43,081 nucleotides of DNA from an uncultured Oscillospiraceae bacterium (GCA_949282975.1 CASDQY010000021.1:1-43081); one strand, 5' to 3'. Shown: positions 1 to 7,928, numbered from the stretch's first letter. The notes: generated by a model not told the origin, from the sequence alone. Program-made: numbers and translations.

Positions 1-67
1 ACAGTAAAATGAAGCATAAAAACAAAAAGATCCACCCCTGAAAGGAACGAAAACTTTTTGCAAAAAA

Positions 68-104
68 ACCGCTTGAGGCAAGTATCTTTTCCTCAAGCGG
101 TTTT
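68..104. terminator. Probable bidirectional intrinsic terminator
   Basis: A perfect 11-bp inverted repeat (arms 68-78 and 91-101, CCGCTTGAGG core) encloses a short loop. It has a T-run on the plus side and an A-run before the left arm that becomes a U-run on the minus strand. It sits just past the end of the small minus-strand gene at 152-247 and could stop transcripts from both sides. Confidence 0.75.
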
Positions 105-151
105 GGAGTTTTACTTCAAAGTGTAAACAAGTTTGCACAAAATGCGCAATT

Positions 152-247
152 TTATTTGGCGTTTGGACGGTTCAGCCGAATAATCAGCGCTCCCAGCAGG
201 CACGCCGACATGGCGACAAATAACAAAGTAATCATCATTTTGTCCAT
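152..247 (-). CDS. Small single-span membrane peptide (31 aa), function unknown
   Basis: The peptide is 31 residues: a short start (MDKMM), one hydrophobic span of about 18 residues (ITLLFVAMSACLLGALII) and a basic tail ending RPNAK. The start at 247 is chosen because GAGGG lies just upstream, and because a longer in-frame start at 385 would fall inside the promoter spacer. It lies about 120 nt downstream of a near-consensus promoter and is followed by a terminator, so it looks like a monocistronic transcript. Size, one span and a basic end fit KdpF-like subunits and type I toxin peptides, but no kdp genes are adjacent and no antisense RNA promoter was found. No family was recognised. Whether it is translated is uncertain. 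Confidence 0.4.
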   Translation of the reverse strand: MDKMMITLLFVAMSACLLGALIIRLNRPNAK

Positions 248-373
248 ACTCGCTCCCTCGATTCCATGCGTTACAACATCTGAATATTGTTTATTAAAGA
301 TGCTGCGCTGAACATTCAAGACTTCCTCCCCAAGATGGGGGAAGCTGAATTTACCCCTTATCGTATGGGTGCG

Positions 374-402
374 ATTATAGCACAAAAGTTTTTTGTTGTC
401 AA
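374..402 (-). promoter_or_regulatory. Consensus sigma-A promoter (minus)
   Basis: Read on the minus strand, TTGACA (397-402) and TATAAT (374-379) are separated by exactly 17 bp. Both boxes are perfect. Transcription would start near 367 and run through a 120-nt leader with a CTTCC/GGAAG hairpin (about 310-332) into the 31-aa peptide. The upstream regulator gene ends at 407, only 5 bp from the -35 box. Confidence 0.85.
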
Positions 403-406
403 GTCG

Positions 407-682
407 TCACTTTGGTAAAATTGATAGGTACACCTCCAGCTTTTGAAGGGCCCGCTGTTTAGTGCGGCAGATTGTGGAAGGGTTGCGGTGCAATGCTTTG
501 GCAATTTGAACCAGATTCAATCCGCACTCATAATAGAAATACAAAATTTCCTGCTGCCGGGTGGTCAAAACGGTTTCCATTGCCTCCCGCAATAACTGGT
601 TTGCCCAGGCTCGATAGGAACTTTGTTCCTTTCGGGGAAGTTGTTTTAACATGGTTTCCAGGGAAAGGCTGCGACGCTTCAT
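407..682 (-). CDS. Small sigma-70 region 4-like helix-turn-helix protein
   Basis: This is a 91-residue protein. Residues about 38-85 read as a sigma-70 region 4 helix-turn-helix: a TTRQQEILYFYYECGLN stretch, then LVQIAKALHRNPSTICRTKQRALQKL, the recognition-helix pattern of sigma factors and of ArpU/phage late-gene activators. There is no region 2, so it cannot be a complete sigma factor. The start at 682 has a strong TAAGGAGG 7 bp upstream. It follows the coiled-coil gene at 695-928 with 12 bp between them, so the two are probably co-transcribed. Such stand-alone region-4 proteins are common on phages and integrative elements, but no other mobile gene is visible here. DNA binding is well supported; its target is unknown. 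Confidence 0.8.
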   Translation of the reverse strand: MKRRSLSLETMLKQLPRKEQSSYRAWANQLLREAMETVLTTRQQEILYFYYECGLNLVQIAKALHRNPSTICRTKQRALQKLEVYLSILPK

Positions 683-694
683 GGAAATTCCTCC

Positions 695-928
695 TTATAA
701 TTTTCGGTGGCTGTTTCGGTCGTAATAATGTTCCAGATATTCTGAAAGCTGCAGGGTATCCCAATATTCCAGTTCCAACAGGTTGATCCGGTCTTTCAAC
801 CGGTTTTCTTCCCGCTGGGTCATGCCGATGATTCCCATTTGCCCCTCTTTGAGTTTTTGTTTGAGTTCCTTGCGCCGTTGTCTTAATAGGATTGCCGAAT
901 GCCGGTATTCCTTTGCCAACTGCTTCAT
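695..928 (-). CDS. Small charged coiled-coil protein, function unknown
   Basis: This 77-residue protein is rich in Lys, Arg, Glu and Leu, with heptad-like spacing through most of its length (ILLRQRRKELKQKLKEG, then NRLKDRINLLELEYWDTLQL). It probably forms two helices or a coiled coil. It has no signal peptide or membrane span. It lies 12 bp upstream of the sigma-region-4-like gene in the same direction, so the two probably form one operon. A GGAAAGGCGGG stretch precedes the ATG at 928 and may serve as the ribosome site, though its spacing is long. No family was recognised. By position it could be a partner or anti-activator of the regulator, but that is inference only. Confidence 0.6.
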   Translation of the reverse strand: MKQLAKEYRHSAILLRQRRKELKQKLKEGQMGIIGMTQREENRLKDRINLLELEYWDTLQLSEYLEHYYDRNSHRKL

Positions 929-1044
929 TGCAGATCCCGCCTTTCCGGATAAATTGTGATATTATGGATTACAATGTGATGGTACTTTGAATTTGTGCTG
1001 TTGTCAATAGAAAATCGAACATTTGTTCCAAATTTTTGCCAAAA

Positions 1045-1086
1045 AAATTGCCCGATTGGGAATCAGTCCCAAAAATCGGACAATTT
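1045..1086 (-). terminator. Intrinsic terminator of the PAP2 gene
   Basis: Read on the minus strand, a long imperfect stem (AAATTG / CAATTT outside, CCGATT and GGGA / TCCC inside) is followed directly by a run of seven U. It overlaps the stop codon of the PAP2 phosphatase gene. Confidence 0.8.
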
Positions 1087-1600
1087 AACCCAGATGCAGC
1101 CACAACAGCGGCAGGTAGCACACTGCGGCAAACAGGCTGGAAATTCCTGCGCCCAGCAAAACATCCCGCAGAAAATGCATTCCGGTAAACACTCGGATGG
1201 TTCCAATCAGCAACGCCAGCACCAAAAGAATACCGAAGAGCAGCCAGCCGCTCCATCCGCCTATCAGCAGTGCCGTCCAACAGAGGATGACCGCGCTGGC
1301 CGTATGCCTGCTGGGGCAGCCTTCCCCTGGTTCGTGGGGATGCAAGGGAGAGATTCCAAGAAGGGCAAAAGGCCTCGGGCAATTCCATTTTTTTCGCAGC
1401 CACCCCACCAGCAAAAAAACCACGGCAGGAACTGCAACCGCAAAGGACAACCGCAGCCAGTTTCCCAGCCAAAGCAGCCGCAGCAGCATCACGCCATACC
1501 CTGCTGCCACCGCTAAACTCAATCCTTGATTGATCCGCCAGAACCAGGAGGATGCAAATATCCGCCGCTGCATCTGGCGTCGGTACCAAGTCAGCTTCAT
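1085..1600 (-). CDS. PAP2-family membrane phosphatase
   Basis: This 171-residue membrane protein belongs to the type 2 phosphatidic acid phosphatase family, which dephosphorylates lipid phosphates or undecaprenyl pyrophosphate at the outer membrane face. The three family signatures are visible. C1 is a variant R69-x6-R76-P77 with Arg where Lys is usual. C2 is P96-S-R-H-T. C3 is R136-x5-H142-x3-D146. About four to five hydrophobic spans surround them. The start at 1600 is chosen over a longer upstream reading because AGGAGG sits 7 bp before it and the added N-terminus has no family character. It follows the GT2 gene on the same strand, separated by a hairpin at 1626-1651. The substrate cannot be told from sequence; recycling of the lipid carrier is plausible. 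Confidence 0.88.
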   Translation of the reverse strand: MKLTWYRRQMQRRIFASSWFWRINQGLSLAVAAGYGVMLLRLLWLGNWLRLSFAVAVPAVVFLLVGWLRKKWNCPRPFALLGISPLHPHEPGEGCPSRHTASAVILCWTALLIGGWSGWLLFGILLVLALLIGTIRVFTGMHFLRDVLLGAGISSLFAAVCYLPLLWLHLG

Positions 1601-1625
1601 GGCTCCCTCCTGAAACAACACGAAA

Positions 1626-1651
1626 CCATCCCGGCTGAAATGCCGGGATGG
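1626..1651. terminator. Hairpin between GT2 and PAP2 genes
   Basis: A perfect 10-bp stem (CCATCCCGGC / GCCGGGATGG) with a 6-nt loop lies just after the GT2 stop. On the minus strand it is followed by TTTCGTGTTGTTT, a broken U-run, so it would be a leaky terminator or attenuator that reduces PAP2 expression relative to GT2. Confidence 0.6.
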
Positions 1652-1668
1652 AAAAATGTTACAAGAAT

Positions 1669-2925
1669 TTACTGAGTGATCTCCTGTACGGTTTTGGATA
1701 CGCCGTGGGGGATGGGCTTCCATTCAATTTTCTTAAAGAGAGCAACCACGGCAATGGGGATGTAAGTCAGCATAAACAGCGGGAAGGTGAAGCAATACAA
1801 AATCTTCTTGCCGGTAGAGCAGTGAATGTTTTTGCGTTCCGTAATGGCGGTCAAAGTGCCGAACACAAAGAGGATAGCGGCAAAGTTGAAGATGGTCATA
1901 AAGATGCTGGACACCGTAGCATTCAGCAGGGCAGTATCCGCTGTTACAGCGCCGGCAATCAAAAAGCCCAGGTTAAACAGAATGCAGAGCATGGATAAAA
2001 TCATGGCCGGAGAGATGTTCATCATCATGTCAAAGGCGGAGAAACTCCGTTTTTTCACGGCGGTGGTAACCAGCTTTTTGCCGTAGCCGCCAAACACCTG
2101 ATAGAATCCCTTTGCCCAGCGCAGCCGCTGCCGCCAACTCATGCGGAAGGTATCGGGCTGTTCGTCGTAAACCATAGCGTCGTGGCAGTAACCGATCTTT
2201 TCGCCCTGAATGGCATTGTCCACAGAGAATTCAATATCTTCGGTAAGCAGGTGGTGCTTCCAGCCGCCCTGACGGTTAATGATTTCAGAACTCACCAAGA
2301 AACCGGTGCCGGAGATTGCGCAGCTGGTTCCCAGCATCATCCGGGGATTGTTTAAGTACCGGGCCTCCCGCAAGAACCAAAGGGCATAACCGGCGCTGAT
2401 CCAGTTGGTGCCGTAGTTTTTGGAGTTGCGGTAACTGGTGAGCACCTTATAGCCCTGATCAAACTGGGCGTTCATGGCACGGATGAAGTTGGGATCCAAT
2501 ACATTGTCGGCGTCAAAGACGAAATAGCCTTCGTAACCTTTGTAAGAGTAAATGTTGTTGATGATCTTTAACAGATAGTCCAGGGCATATCCTTTGCCCA
2601 CCTTTTCGGTATTGAACCGTTCATAGACGATGGCGCCGTGTTTTCTGGCAATGGCGGCGGTGTCGTCGGTGCAGTTATCGGCTACTACAAAAATATCCAC
2701 TAAGTGGGAAGGATAATTTTGCTGCTTGATGCTGTCGATGAGATTGCCGATCACGGCGCTTTCGTTCCGGGCAGAAATCAAAACACCGTATTTATGCAGT
2801 TTTTTGGCTTCCGCTTTTTTCGGCTTTTTCACCAGGGCAACGATGGCGTAGATGAATTGATAGGAGTAACACAGGGTAAACAAAAGAAAAATCGCCCAGT
2901 TGACATTTTGTACAAAATCAATCAT
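1669..2925 (-). CDS. Family 2 membrane glycosyltransferase
   Basis: This is a 418-residue processive-type GT2 enzyme. An N-terminal span (about 9-32) leads into a GT-A domain with an SARNES nucleotide-binding start (51-56), a DAD metal motif (D138-x-D140), TED (D230, the likely catalytic base) and QRLRW (266-270), the Q-x-x-R-W acceptor motif of cellulose/hyaluronan/poly-GlcNAc synthases. Three to four C-terminal spans follow (about 300-400). The ATG at 2925 is preferred to an earlier GTG at 2934 because AAGGAG lies 8 bp before it, while the GTG would nearly touch that site. The neighbouring PAP2 phosphatase and the divergent capsule-type kinase pair suggest cell-surface polysaccharide or glycolipid synthesis. 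The sugar is not predictable. Confidence 0.92.
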   Translation of the reverse strand: MIDFVQNVNWAIFLLFTLCYSYQFIYAIVALVKKPKKAEAKKLHKYGVLISARNESAVIGNLIDSIKQQNYPSHLVDIFVVADNCTDDTAAIARKHGAIVYERFNTEKVGKGYALDYLLKIINNIYSYKGYEGYFVFDADNVLDPNFIRAMNAQFDQGYKVLTSYRNSKNYGTNWISAGYALWFLREARYLNNPRMMLGTSCAISGTGFLVSSEIINRQGGWKHHLLTEDIEFSVDNAIQGEKIGYCHDAMVYDEQPDTFRMSWRQRLRWAKGFYQVFGGYGKKLVTTAVKKRSFSAFDMMMNISPAMILSMLCILFNLGFLIAGAVTADTALLNATVSSIFMTIFNFAAILFVFGTLTAITERKNIHCSTGKKILYCFTFPLFMLTYIPIAVVALFKKIEWKPIPHGVSKTVQEITQ

Positions 2926-3259
2926 GGGATACACTCCTTAACTTCTAGTTTGCTTTTGATGCCTCTATCTTAGCGAACAACCCTAACAAAGGGAACAAGA
3001 AAAAATAAATTATTTCTAAACAACTCTCAACTTTTTCTAACAAAGCGGTTCTGTTGGAAATGTTTGTTTAAAAAAGAGATGAAGCCGGAATGCTCTTCCG
3101 AGAAATGCTGGAATCCGTTTGGGATTATTTTTTGAATTGACAATCTGTGCCGGACTGGGTATAATAAATTGTATTGCAGCGGCGCCGGAATGCGCCGGAC
3201 AGGAAACAATTTTAAAAAGCAGGTTGTTTCATCAGTAATTCTTGTAGGAGGCAGTCAAT
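2926..3259. promoter_or_regulatory. Divergent intergenic region with capsule-pair promoter and leader stem
   Basis: This 334-bp AT-rich gap separates the minus-strand GT2 from the plus-strand Wzz-like gene. A strong plus-strand promoter lies at 3137-3165. Its transcript starts with a structured leader: AAATTGT (about 3167-3173) can pair with ACAATTT near 3206, enclosing a GGCGC/GCGCC hairpin. No convincing minus-strand promoter for the glycosyltransferase and no small gene were found. Confidence 0.6.
3137..3165 (+). promoter_or_regulatory. Consensus sigma-A promoter of the capsule-regulator pair
   Basis: TTGACA (3137-3142) and TATAAT (3160-3165) are separated by 17 bp, a perfect match in both boxes. 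It drives the modulator and kinase genes at 3260-4741 after a 90-nt leader. Confidence 0.88.
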
Positions 3260-4030
3260 ATGGCTCAAAATTTGCCGGAACCGGCACGGGAAGAGGAGGA
3301 CACCATTTCCCTCACAAAACTTGCCCATGCGGTTTGGAAGCGGATCCTCTGGGTCATTGCGGCCGTGGTGCTTGCGGTAGCGGCATCCGGCATCATTACA
3401 CAGTTTTTCATCACTCCCCAGTATCAGGCGTCTTGCTGGCTGTTTGTGAATAGTTTTACAAATTCCTCCTCGCAAAATGAAGTAAGCGCTGCTCAATTAC
3501 AAGCCTCTACCCAGCTTGCCAATACCTATATTCAGCTTTTGGGCTCTGAGACGGTGCTCAACGATGTCAGCGCCGAATTGGACGGTGCCTATTCTGCTGC
3601 CGCTCTTTCCGGCATGATTTCCGCCAGTGTCATTACCGACACACAGATTTTGGTGATCACCGTCACCCATCCCGACCCGGAACAGGCCGCCCAGATAGCG
3701 AATGCGGTGGCACGGGTGGCGCCGGGCGACATCCAGGCGTTTGTGGAAGGAAGTTCCGTAACGGTGCCCCAATATGCATCCGTGCCTTCTTCGCCCAGCT
3801 CCCCCAGCATGAGCCGCAATCTTCTCATCGGCTTTGCAGCTGGTTTGGTGGTGGGGATTGCTGCGGCGCTTATCGCCTACTTTTTGGATACCCGCATTAA
3901 CCAACAGGACAACCTTCAGGAAATGTACGGCTATCCGGTGCTGGGGATCATTCCTAATTTGGATGTGGATGTACCGGCCGGATATTACGGATTGGACCAT
4001 GTGGCCGGCAAGAGCAGGAAAAGGGGATGA
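3260..4030 (+). CDS. Wzz-like chain-length/tyrosine-kinase modulator (CapA/YwqC type)
   Basis: This is a 256-residue polysaccharide co-polymerase. A cytoplasmic N-terminus (EEDTISLTKLAHAVWKR) precedes span 1 (about 29-50), then an extracellular domain with the PQYQASCWLFV start typical of the Wzz family. Span 2 (about 190-211), preceded by a proline-rich PSSPSSPS stretch, leads to a short cytoplasmic tail. In Gram-positives this protein anchors and activates the separate BY-kinase; that kinase starts 6 bp after its stop at 4037. AGGAGG precedes the ATG at 3260. The pair usually controls exopolysaccharide export or polymerisation, but no polymerase or flippase is adjacent. Confidence 0.92.
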   Translation: MAQNLPEPAREEEDTISLTKLAHAVWKRILWVIAAVVLAVAASGIITQFFITPQYQASCWLFVNSFTNSSSQNEVSAAQLQASTQLANTYIQLLGSETVLNDVSAELDGAYSAAALSGMISASVITDTQILVITVTHPDPEQAAQIANAVARVAPGDIQAFVEGSSVTVPQYASVPSSPSSPSMSRNLLIGFAAGLVVGIAAALIAYFLDTRINQQDNLQEMYGYPVLGIIPNLDVDVPAGYYGLDHVAGKSRKRG

Positions 4031-4036
4031 GCTGTT

Positions 4037-4741
4037 ATGGGAAAACGCAATCAGAATAAACCATCCTCTCCGGCGGACCGGGTGCTGAGCAAAGACAGTT
4101 CTTTTGCGGTGCGGGAAGCTTATAAAACCCTGCGCACCAATCTGGAATTCTCTTTTTCGCAAACGGGCAGCAAAGCGCTGCTCTTTACCTCCACCAGCCA
4201 GGGAGAAGGAAAATCCACCAGTTGTTTAAACGCTGCCATTACCTTTGGGGAAGCCGGATTCAAAACAGTTTTGATTGACTGCGATTTGCGCCGCCCCAAT
4301 GTTGGCCCTTTGCTGAAGTTCAATCACCGGGAAGGTTTGTCCAGCCTGCTTACCGGCCATTCTCAGATCAATGATATGCTCATCCCCACTGAGCACCCCA
4401 ATCTGGATGTTATTGTTTCCGGCAGGATCCCCCCCAACCCGGCGGAACTCCTTTCCAGCGATGCCATGGGGGAATTGGTGGAGCGGCTGAAAAGCTATTA
4501 CGATTATGTGTTTTTGGACGCACCGCCCATTGGAGTAGTCACCGACGGCATGGTCTTGAGCCGCTACGCCGACGGCGTAGTGCTGGTGGTGCGGGAAAAT
4601 GTGACCGACAAGAAGATGCTGCAAGTCACCATCGGACAGCTTCAATTTGCCAAAGCAAAGATTATTGGCTTTTTGTACAACGATGCTGTTATGGAAGGAA
4701 AAGGCTTGAGTAAGTATTATGGAAGATATTACGGAAAGTAA
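4037..4741 (+). CDS. BY-type protein tyrosine kinase (CapB/YwqD/CpsD type)
   Basis: This 234-residue cytoplasmic P-loop kinase works with the preceding membrane modulator. Walker A is at residues about 53-61 (SQGEGKST core), Walker A' at LIDCDLRRP (D81, D83) and Walker B at FLDAPP (D161). An N-terminal AVREAYKTLRTNLEF segment is the known ring-forming activation region of the family. The C-terminal autophosphorylation tail is very short, with four Tyr in the last eight residues (YYGRYYGK). The enzyme usually controls capsule or exopolysaccharide synthesis by cycling between phosphorylated and non-phosphorylated oligomers. A terminator follows at 4751, so the operon holds just two genes. Confidence 0.93.
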   Translation: MGKRNQNKPSSPADRVLSKDSSFAVREAYKTLRTNLEFSFSQTGSKALLFTSTSQGEGKSTSCLNAAITFGEAGFKTVLIDCDLRRPNVGPLLKFNHREGLSSLLTGHSQINDMLIPTEHPNLDVIVSGRIPPNPAELLSSDAMGELVERLKSYYDYVFLDAPPIGVVTDGMVLSRYADGVVLVVRENVTDKKMLQVTIGQLQFAKAKIIGFLYNDAVMEGKGLSKYYGRYYGK

Positions 4742-4750
4742 GTCCTGTTA

Positions 4751-4785
4751 AAAAGCTGCCCACCCGGCAGCTTTTCGGATTTTTC
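4751..4785 (+). terminator. Intrinsic terminator after the tyrosine kinase gene
   Basis: A 10-bp stem (AAAAGCTGCC 4751-4760 / GGCAGCTTTT 4766-4775) with a CACCC loop is followed by TTTT and, after CGGA, by TTTTT. It separates the kinase operon from the beta-galactosidase gene. Confidence 0.8.
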
Positions 4786-4857
4786 AGCAAACATATTTGG
4801 AAGATAGACATATTTGATTTTAAAAACAAAATGTATCAGTAAAAAGGAGAACCGCAG

Positions 4858-7800
4858 ATGGAATCCAAAGAGTTTTCGTATCATTGGCTGGAGGATCCCA
4901 CGGTATTTGCCGTAAACCGTCTGGACGCCCATTCGGACCATTATTTCGCCACCGAAAGCGGATTGGAGCAGTCTGATCTGGTCCGGTCCCTGAATGGACA
5001 GTGGGACCTGTCTGTGTTTGAGGATCCGGATGGCCCGGAAGTATCGGCATTTTGCCTGGAAGGAGCGCCGGCCCAGCGTCAGGTGCAGGTGCCGGGACAT
5101 CTTCAACTCCAGGGAGTTTGGAGGGCGCAGTATGTGAATGTGCAGTATCCCTGGGACGGCAAACTGAATGCTGAGATCGGCGCCCCGGTTCCGGATCGCA
5201 GTTTAGCCTGCTATCGGCGGCATTTTACCCTTCCTTCCGCCTGGGAAGGAAAATCCGTGAGCGTGGTGTTCCATGGTGCAGACTGCGCTGTCTATGTGTT
5301 CTGCAACGGCCATTTTGTGGGCTATGGGGAGGACAGCGCCACCCCCAGCGAATTTGATCTTACCCCGTGGCTGAACTTTGCCGGAGAAAACACCCTGTCG
5401 GTGCAGCTTTTCCGCCGCAGCACCGCAAGCTGGCTGGAAGATCAGGACTTTTGGCGGCTGTCCGGCCTGTACCGGGACGTTACTTTGGTGGCTCGGCCGG
5501 AATGCCATTTGGAAGATTTGTTTTTGCACCCCAACCTCAGTTTGGATTACACCCACGGGGATCTGGCGGTGGAATATCGCTGCACCGGTGAAGCCAGGGG
5601 ATATGCCGTTACGGCCAAACTCACCGCTCCGGACGGAACCGAAGCGGGAAAAGGGGGAAGCTGCGCCTGGGATGGGCGGATTGCCATTCCGGTGGAACAG
5701 CCCGCTTTGTGGAGCGGGGAGATCCCCAACCTCTATACCCTGGAGCTTTGGGTTGTCCGGGAAAGCGACGGCGCCGTGGTGGAATACTGCCGCACCAAAA
5801 CCGGTTTCCGCCGGTTGGAGCTGATGCACGGAGCCTATCACATCAATGGCAAAAAGCTTCAGCTTCGGGGGGTCAACCGCCATGAATTCTGTATGGAATC
5901 GGGGCGTGTGGTTTCGGAAGAGACCATGCTCCAGGATATCTTCTGCCTGAAGCGCAACAACATCAATGCAGTCCGCACCAGTCATTATCCCAACCAATCT
6001 GCCTGGTACCGGCTGTGCGATGAATACGGCATTTATCTGATTGACGAAGCCAATCTGGAAACCCACGGAAGCTGGTCCCAGGCGGATCACCTTTCCCCCC
6101 AGTGGAACCTTCCCGGCAACCGGGAGGAATGGAAAGAAGCTGTGGTAGACCGGGCCAAAAGCATGGTGGAACGGGACAAAAACCATCCTTCCATCGTAAT
6201 CTGGAGCTGCGGCAACGAATCCTTTGCCGGTACCGGCCTGGAAGCCATGAGCAATTTTATCCGTCAGCGGGACCCATCCCGTCCGGTGCACTACGAAGGG
6301 GTCAACTTCTACAAGGATTTTCAGTTCATCTCCGATTTTGAAAGCCATATGTATGCCAAGGCGGCGGAAGCACGGGAATATCTGGAAAATGCCCCGGCAA
6401 AGCCCTATCTGCTCTGTGAATATTCCCACGCCATGCACAATTCCTGCGGGGGCCTTGCCGAATATGGCAAGCTGGAGCAGTATCCCGGCTATCAAGGGGG
6501 CTTTATCTGGGATTTTGTGGATCAGTGCCTGCTGGATGAAGAAGGCAATCTCTGCTACGGGGGCGATTTTGGGGATCGTCCCACCGATTATGATTTCTGC
6601 TGCAACGGCATCCTGTTTGCCGACCGGACTGAATCCCCCAAAATGCAGGAGGTCAAACAGGTATATTCTCCCATCCGGATCACGGTGGCACGAAATCGGG
6701 TGGCGGTGGAAAACCGCCGGCTGTTCGCCAATCTTTCGGATCTGAAGCTGATCTGCACCGCCGTACAGCAGGGAAAGGAAGTTTTCCGCCAGGAACTGCA
6801 TCTTACTGCCGGCCCCGGAGAAACGGAAGTGATCCCCCTGGTGTTTCCTCAGCCGGGGGAACAGGATTTGCTGTTGTCCGCTGTGGCGGTGCTGGCGGAG
6901 GATACCCCTTGGGCAAAAGCGGGTTATCCGGTGGCCTTTGGGGAAAAACTGGCCGAGGGCTCGCTTCGGACCACCTTCCAGCGTGCCGAATCCATGGAAA
7001 TTATCGAAGGCGGCTGGAATGTGGGCGCCAAATGGAAGGACGGCAGCGTGCTGTTTTCTCTCAGCGAGGGCGGCATCGTTTCCCTGACCCGGAAGGGCAA
7101 AGAATTGATTGCCCTTCCGCCCCGCCCCTGTTATTGGCGGGCTTCCACCAGCAACGACACCGGTTGGAAATTTCCCCAGGACAGTGGGATTTGGGCGGCG
7201 GCGGATTTGCTGGGCCGTCCCACGGAACACAGCTATGATGTGGATCCGGACCGCACCATGCTTACCGTGCGTTACCGGTTCAGCGCCCCCAGCCTGCCCC
7301 GGCTGGATGTGGCGGTGAGCTATACCGTCAACAGCAAGGGAGAAATTTTGGTCAGCGCCCAGTATAACGGCATTTCAGGCCAGCCCCTTTTGCCTGAATT
7401 CGGCCTGCGGTTTACCCTGAATTCGGAGCTGGAATACCTTTCTTACTTCGGCCGGGGCCCGGAAGAAAACTACTGCGACCGGAATACCGGCGCCGCTTTG
7501 GGCTGGTATCAGACCACCGTTTCGGATAACCTGACCCCTTACGCCAAATGCCAGGAATGCGGCAACCGCACCGATGTGCGCAGCTTTACCCTGACCGACG
7601 AAAAGGGAATCGGCCTTTCAGTGCAGCGGCTGGGGGAGGACACCTTGGAGATCTCCTGCCTGCCGGTGAGCGCTTTTGAGCTGCAAAACGCCCGGCATCC
7701 TTCGGAGCTGCCCCCCCGCCACTACACCCACCTGAAGGTGCTGGCTGCGCAGATGGGCGTAGGCGGGGATGACAGCTGGGGCGCCCCGGTGCTGCCCCAA

Positions 7801-7860
7801 TATCGGCTGTCTTCCCAGCAGGACTACGCCGTGCGGTTTATTCTCCGCACCGTTGGCTGA
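4858..7860 (+). CDS. lacZ: Beta-galactosidase, glycoside hydrolase family 2 (LacZ type)
   Basis: This 1000-residue enzyme is the usual LacZ length and hydrolyses terminal beta-galactosides. Domain order is a GH2 sugar-binding jelly-roll (about 40-210), an Ig-like GH2 domain (about 215-315), the TIM barrel (about 318-600), a further Ig-like domain and the C-terminal Bgal_small_N domain (about 725-1000). The acid/base is E454 in SCGNES and the nucleophile is E521 in LLCEYSHAMHN. RGVNRHEF marks the barrel entry. There is no signal peptide, so it is cytoplasmic. AAGGAG lies 9 bp upstream of the ATG. No sugar transporter or regulator is adjacent; it stands alone between two terminator or promoter regions. 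Beta-galactoside from plant arabinogalactan would fit the arabinan genes further down, but that link is inference. Confidence 0.95.
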   Translation: MESKEFSYHWLEDPTVFAVNRLDAHSDHYFATESGLEQSDLVRSLNGQWDLSVFEDPDGPEVSAFCLEGAPAQRQVQVPGHLQLQGVWRAQYVNVQYPWDGKLNAEIGAPVPDRSLACYRRHFTLPSAWEGKSVSVVFHGADCAVYVFCNGHFVGYGEDSATPSEFDLTPWLNFAGENTLSVQLFRRSTASWLEDQDFWRLSGLYRDVTLVARPECHLEDLFLHPNLSLDYTHGDLAVEYRCTGEARGYAVTAKLTAPDGTEAGKGGSCAWDGRIAIPVEQPALWSGEIPNLYTLELWVVRESDGAVVEYCRTKTGFRRLELMHGAYHINGKKLQLRGVNRHEFCMESGRVVSEETMLQDIFCLKRNNINAVRTSHYPNQSAWYRLCDEYGIYLIDEANLETHGSWSQADHLSPQWNLPGNREEWKEAVVDRAKSMVERDKNHPSIVIWSCGNESFAGTGLEAMSNFIRQRDPSRPVHYEGVNFYKDFQFISDFESHMYAKAAEAREYLENAPAKPYLLCEYSHAMHNSCGGLAEYGKLEQYPGYQGGFIWDFVDQCLLDEEGNLCYGGDFGDRPTDYDFCCNGILFADRTESPKMQEVKQVYSPIRITVARNRVAVENRRLFANLSDLKLICTAVQQGKEVFRQELHLTAGPGETEVIPLVFPQPGEQDLLLSAVAVLAEDTPWAKAGYPVAFGEKLAEGSLRTTFQRAESMEIIEGGWNVGAKWKDGSVLFSLSEGGIVSLTRKGKELIALPPRPCYWRASTSNDTGWKFPQDSGIWAAADLLGRPTEHSYDVDPDRTMLTVRYRFSAPSLPRLDVAVSYTVNSKGEILVSAQYNGISGQPLLPEFGLRFTLNSELEYLSYFGRGPEENYCDRNTGAALGWYQTTVSDNLTPYAKCQECGNRTDVRSFTLTDEKGIGLSVQRLGEDTLEISCLPVSAFELQNARHPSELPPRHYTHLKVLAAQMGVGGDDSWGAPVLPQYRLSSQQDYAVRFILRTVG

Positions 7861-7912
7861 TTAAATTGGAAAAAGACGGTTTATTTTTAGAAATCGTTCA
7901 CCATTCCGGTTT

Positions 7913-7927
7913 CAAATATGCTATAAT
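7913..7927 (+). promoter_or_regulatory. Extended -10 promoter
   Basis: TATAAT at 7922-7927 is preceded by TGC, the extended -10 signature. The -35 region is weak (TTCACC with a 19-bp spacer). Transcription would begin near 7934 in front of the structured leader. Confidence 0.7.
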
Positions 7928-7928
7928 G

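Noticed and set aside
969-1589. 206-codon minus frame over the PAP2 gene
   Set aside because: Same strand but another frame; the PAP2 motifs are in the 1085-1600 frame.
4795-4857. Possible promoter for lacZ
   Set aside because: The region is AT-rich but no pair of -35/-10 boxes with good spacing could be chosen with confidence.
5203-7230. 675-codon open frame on the minus strand
   Set aside because: It runs antisense through the lacZ coding region, has no ribosome site or protein motifs, and is a GC-rich shadow.
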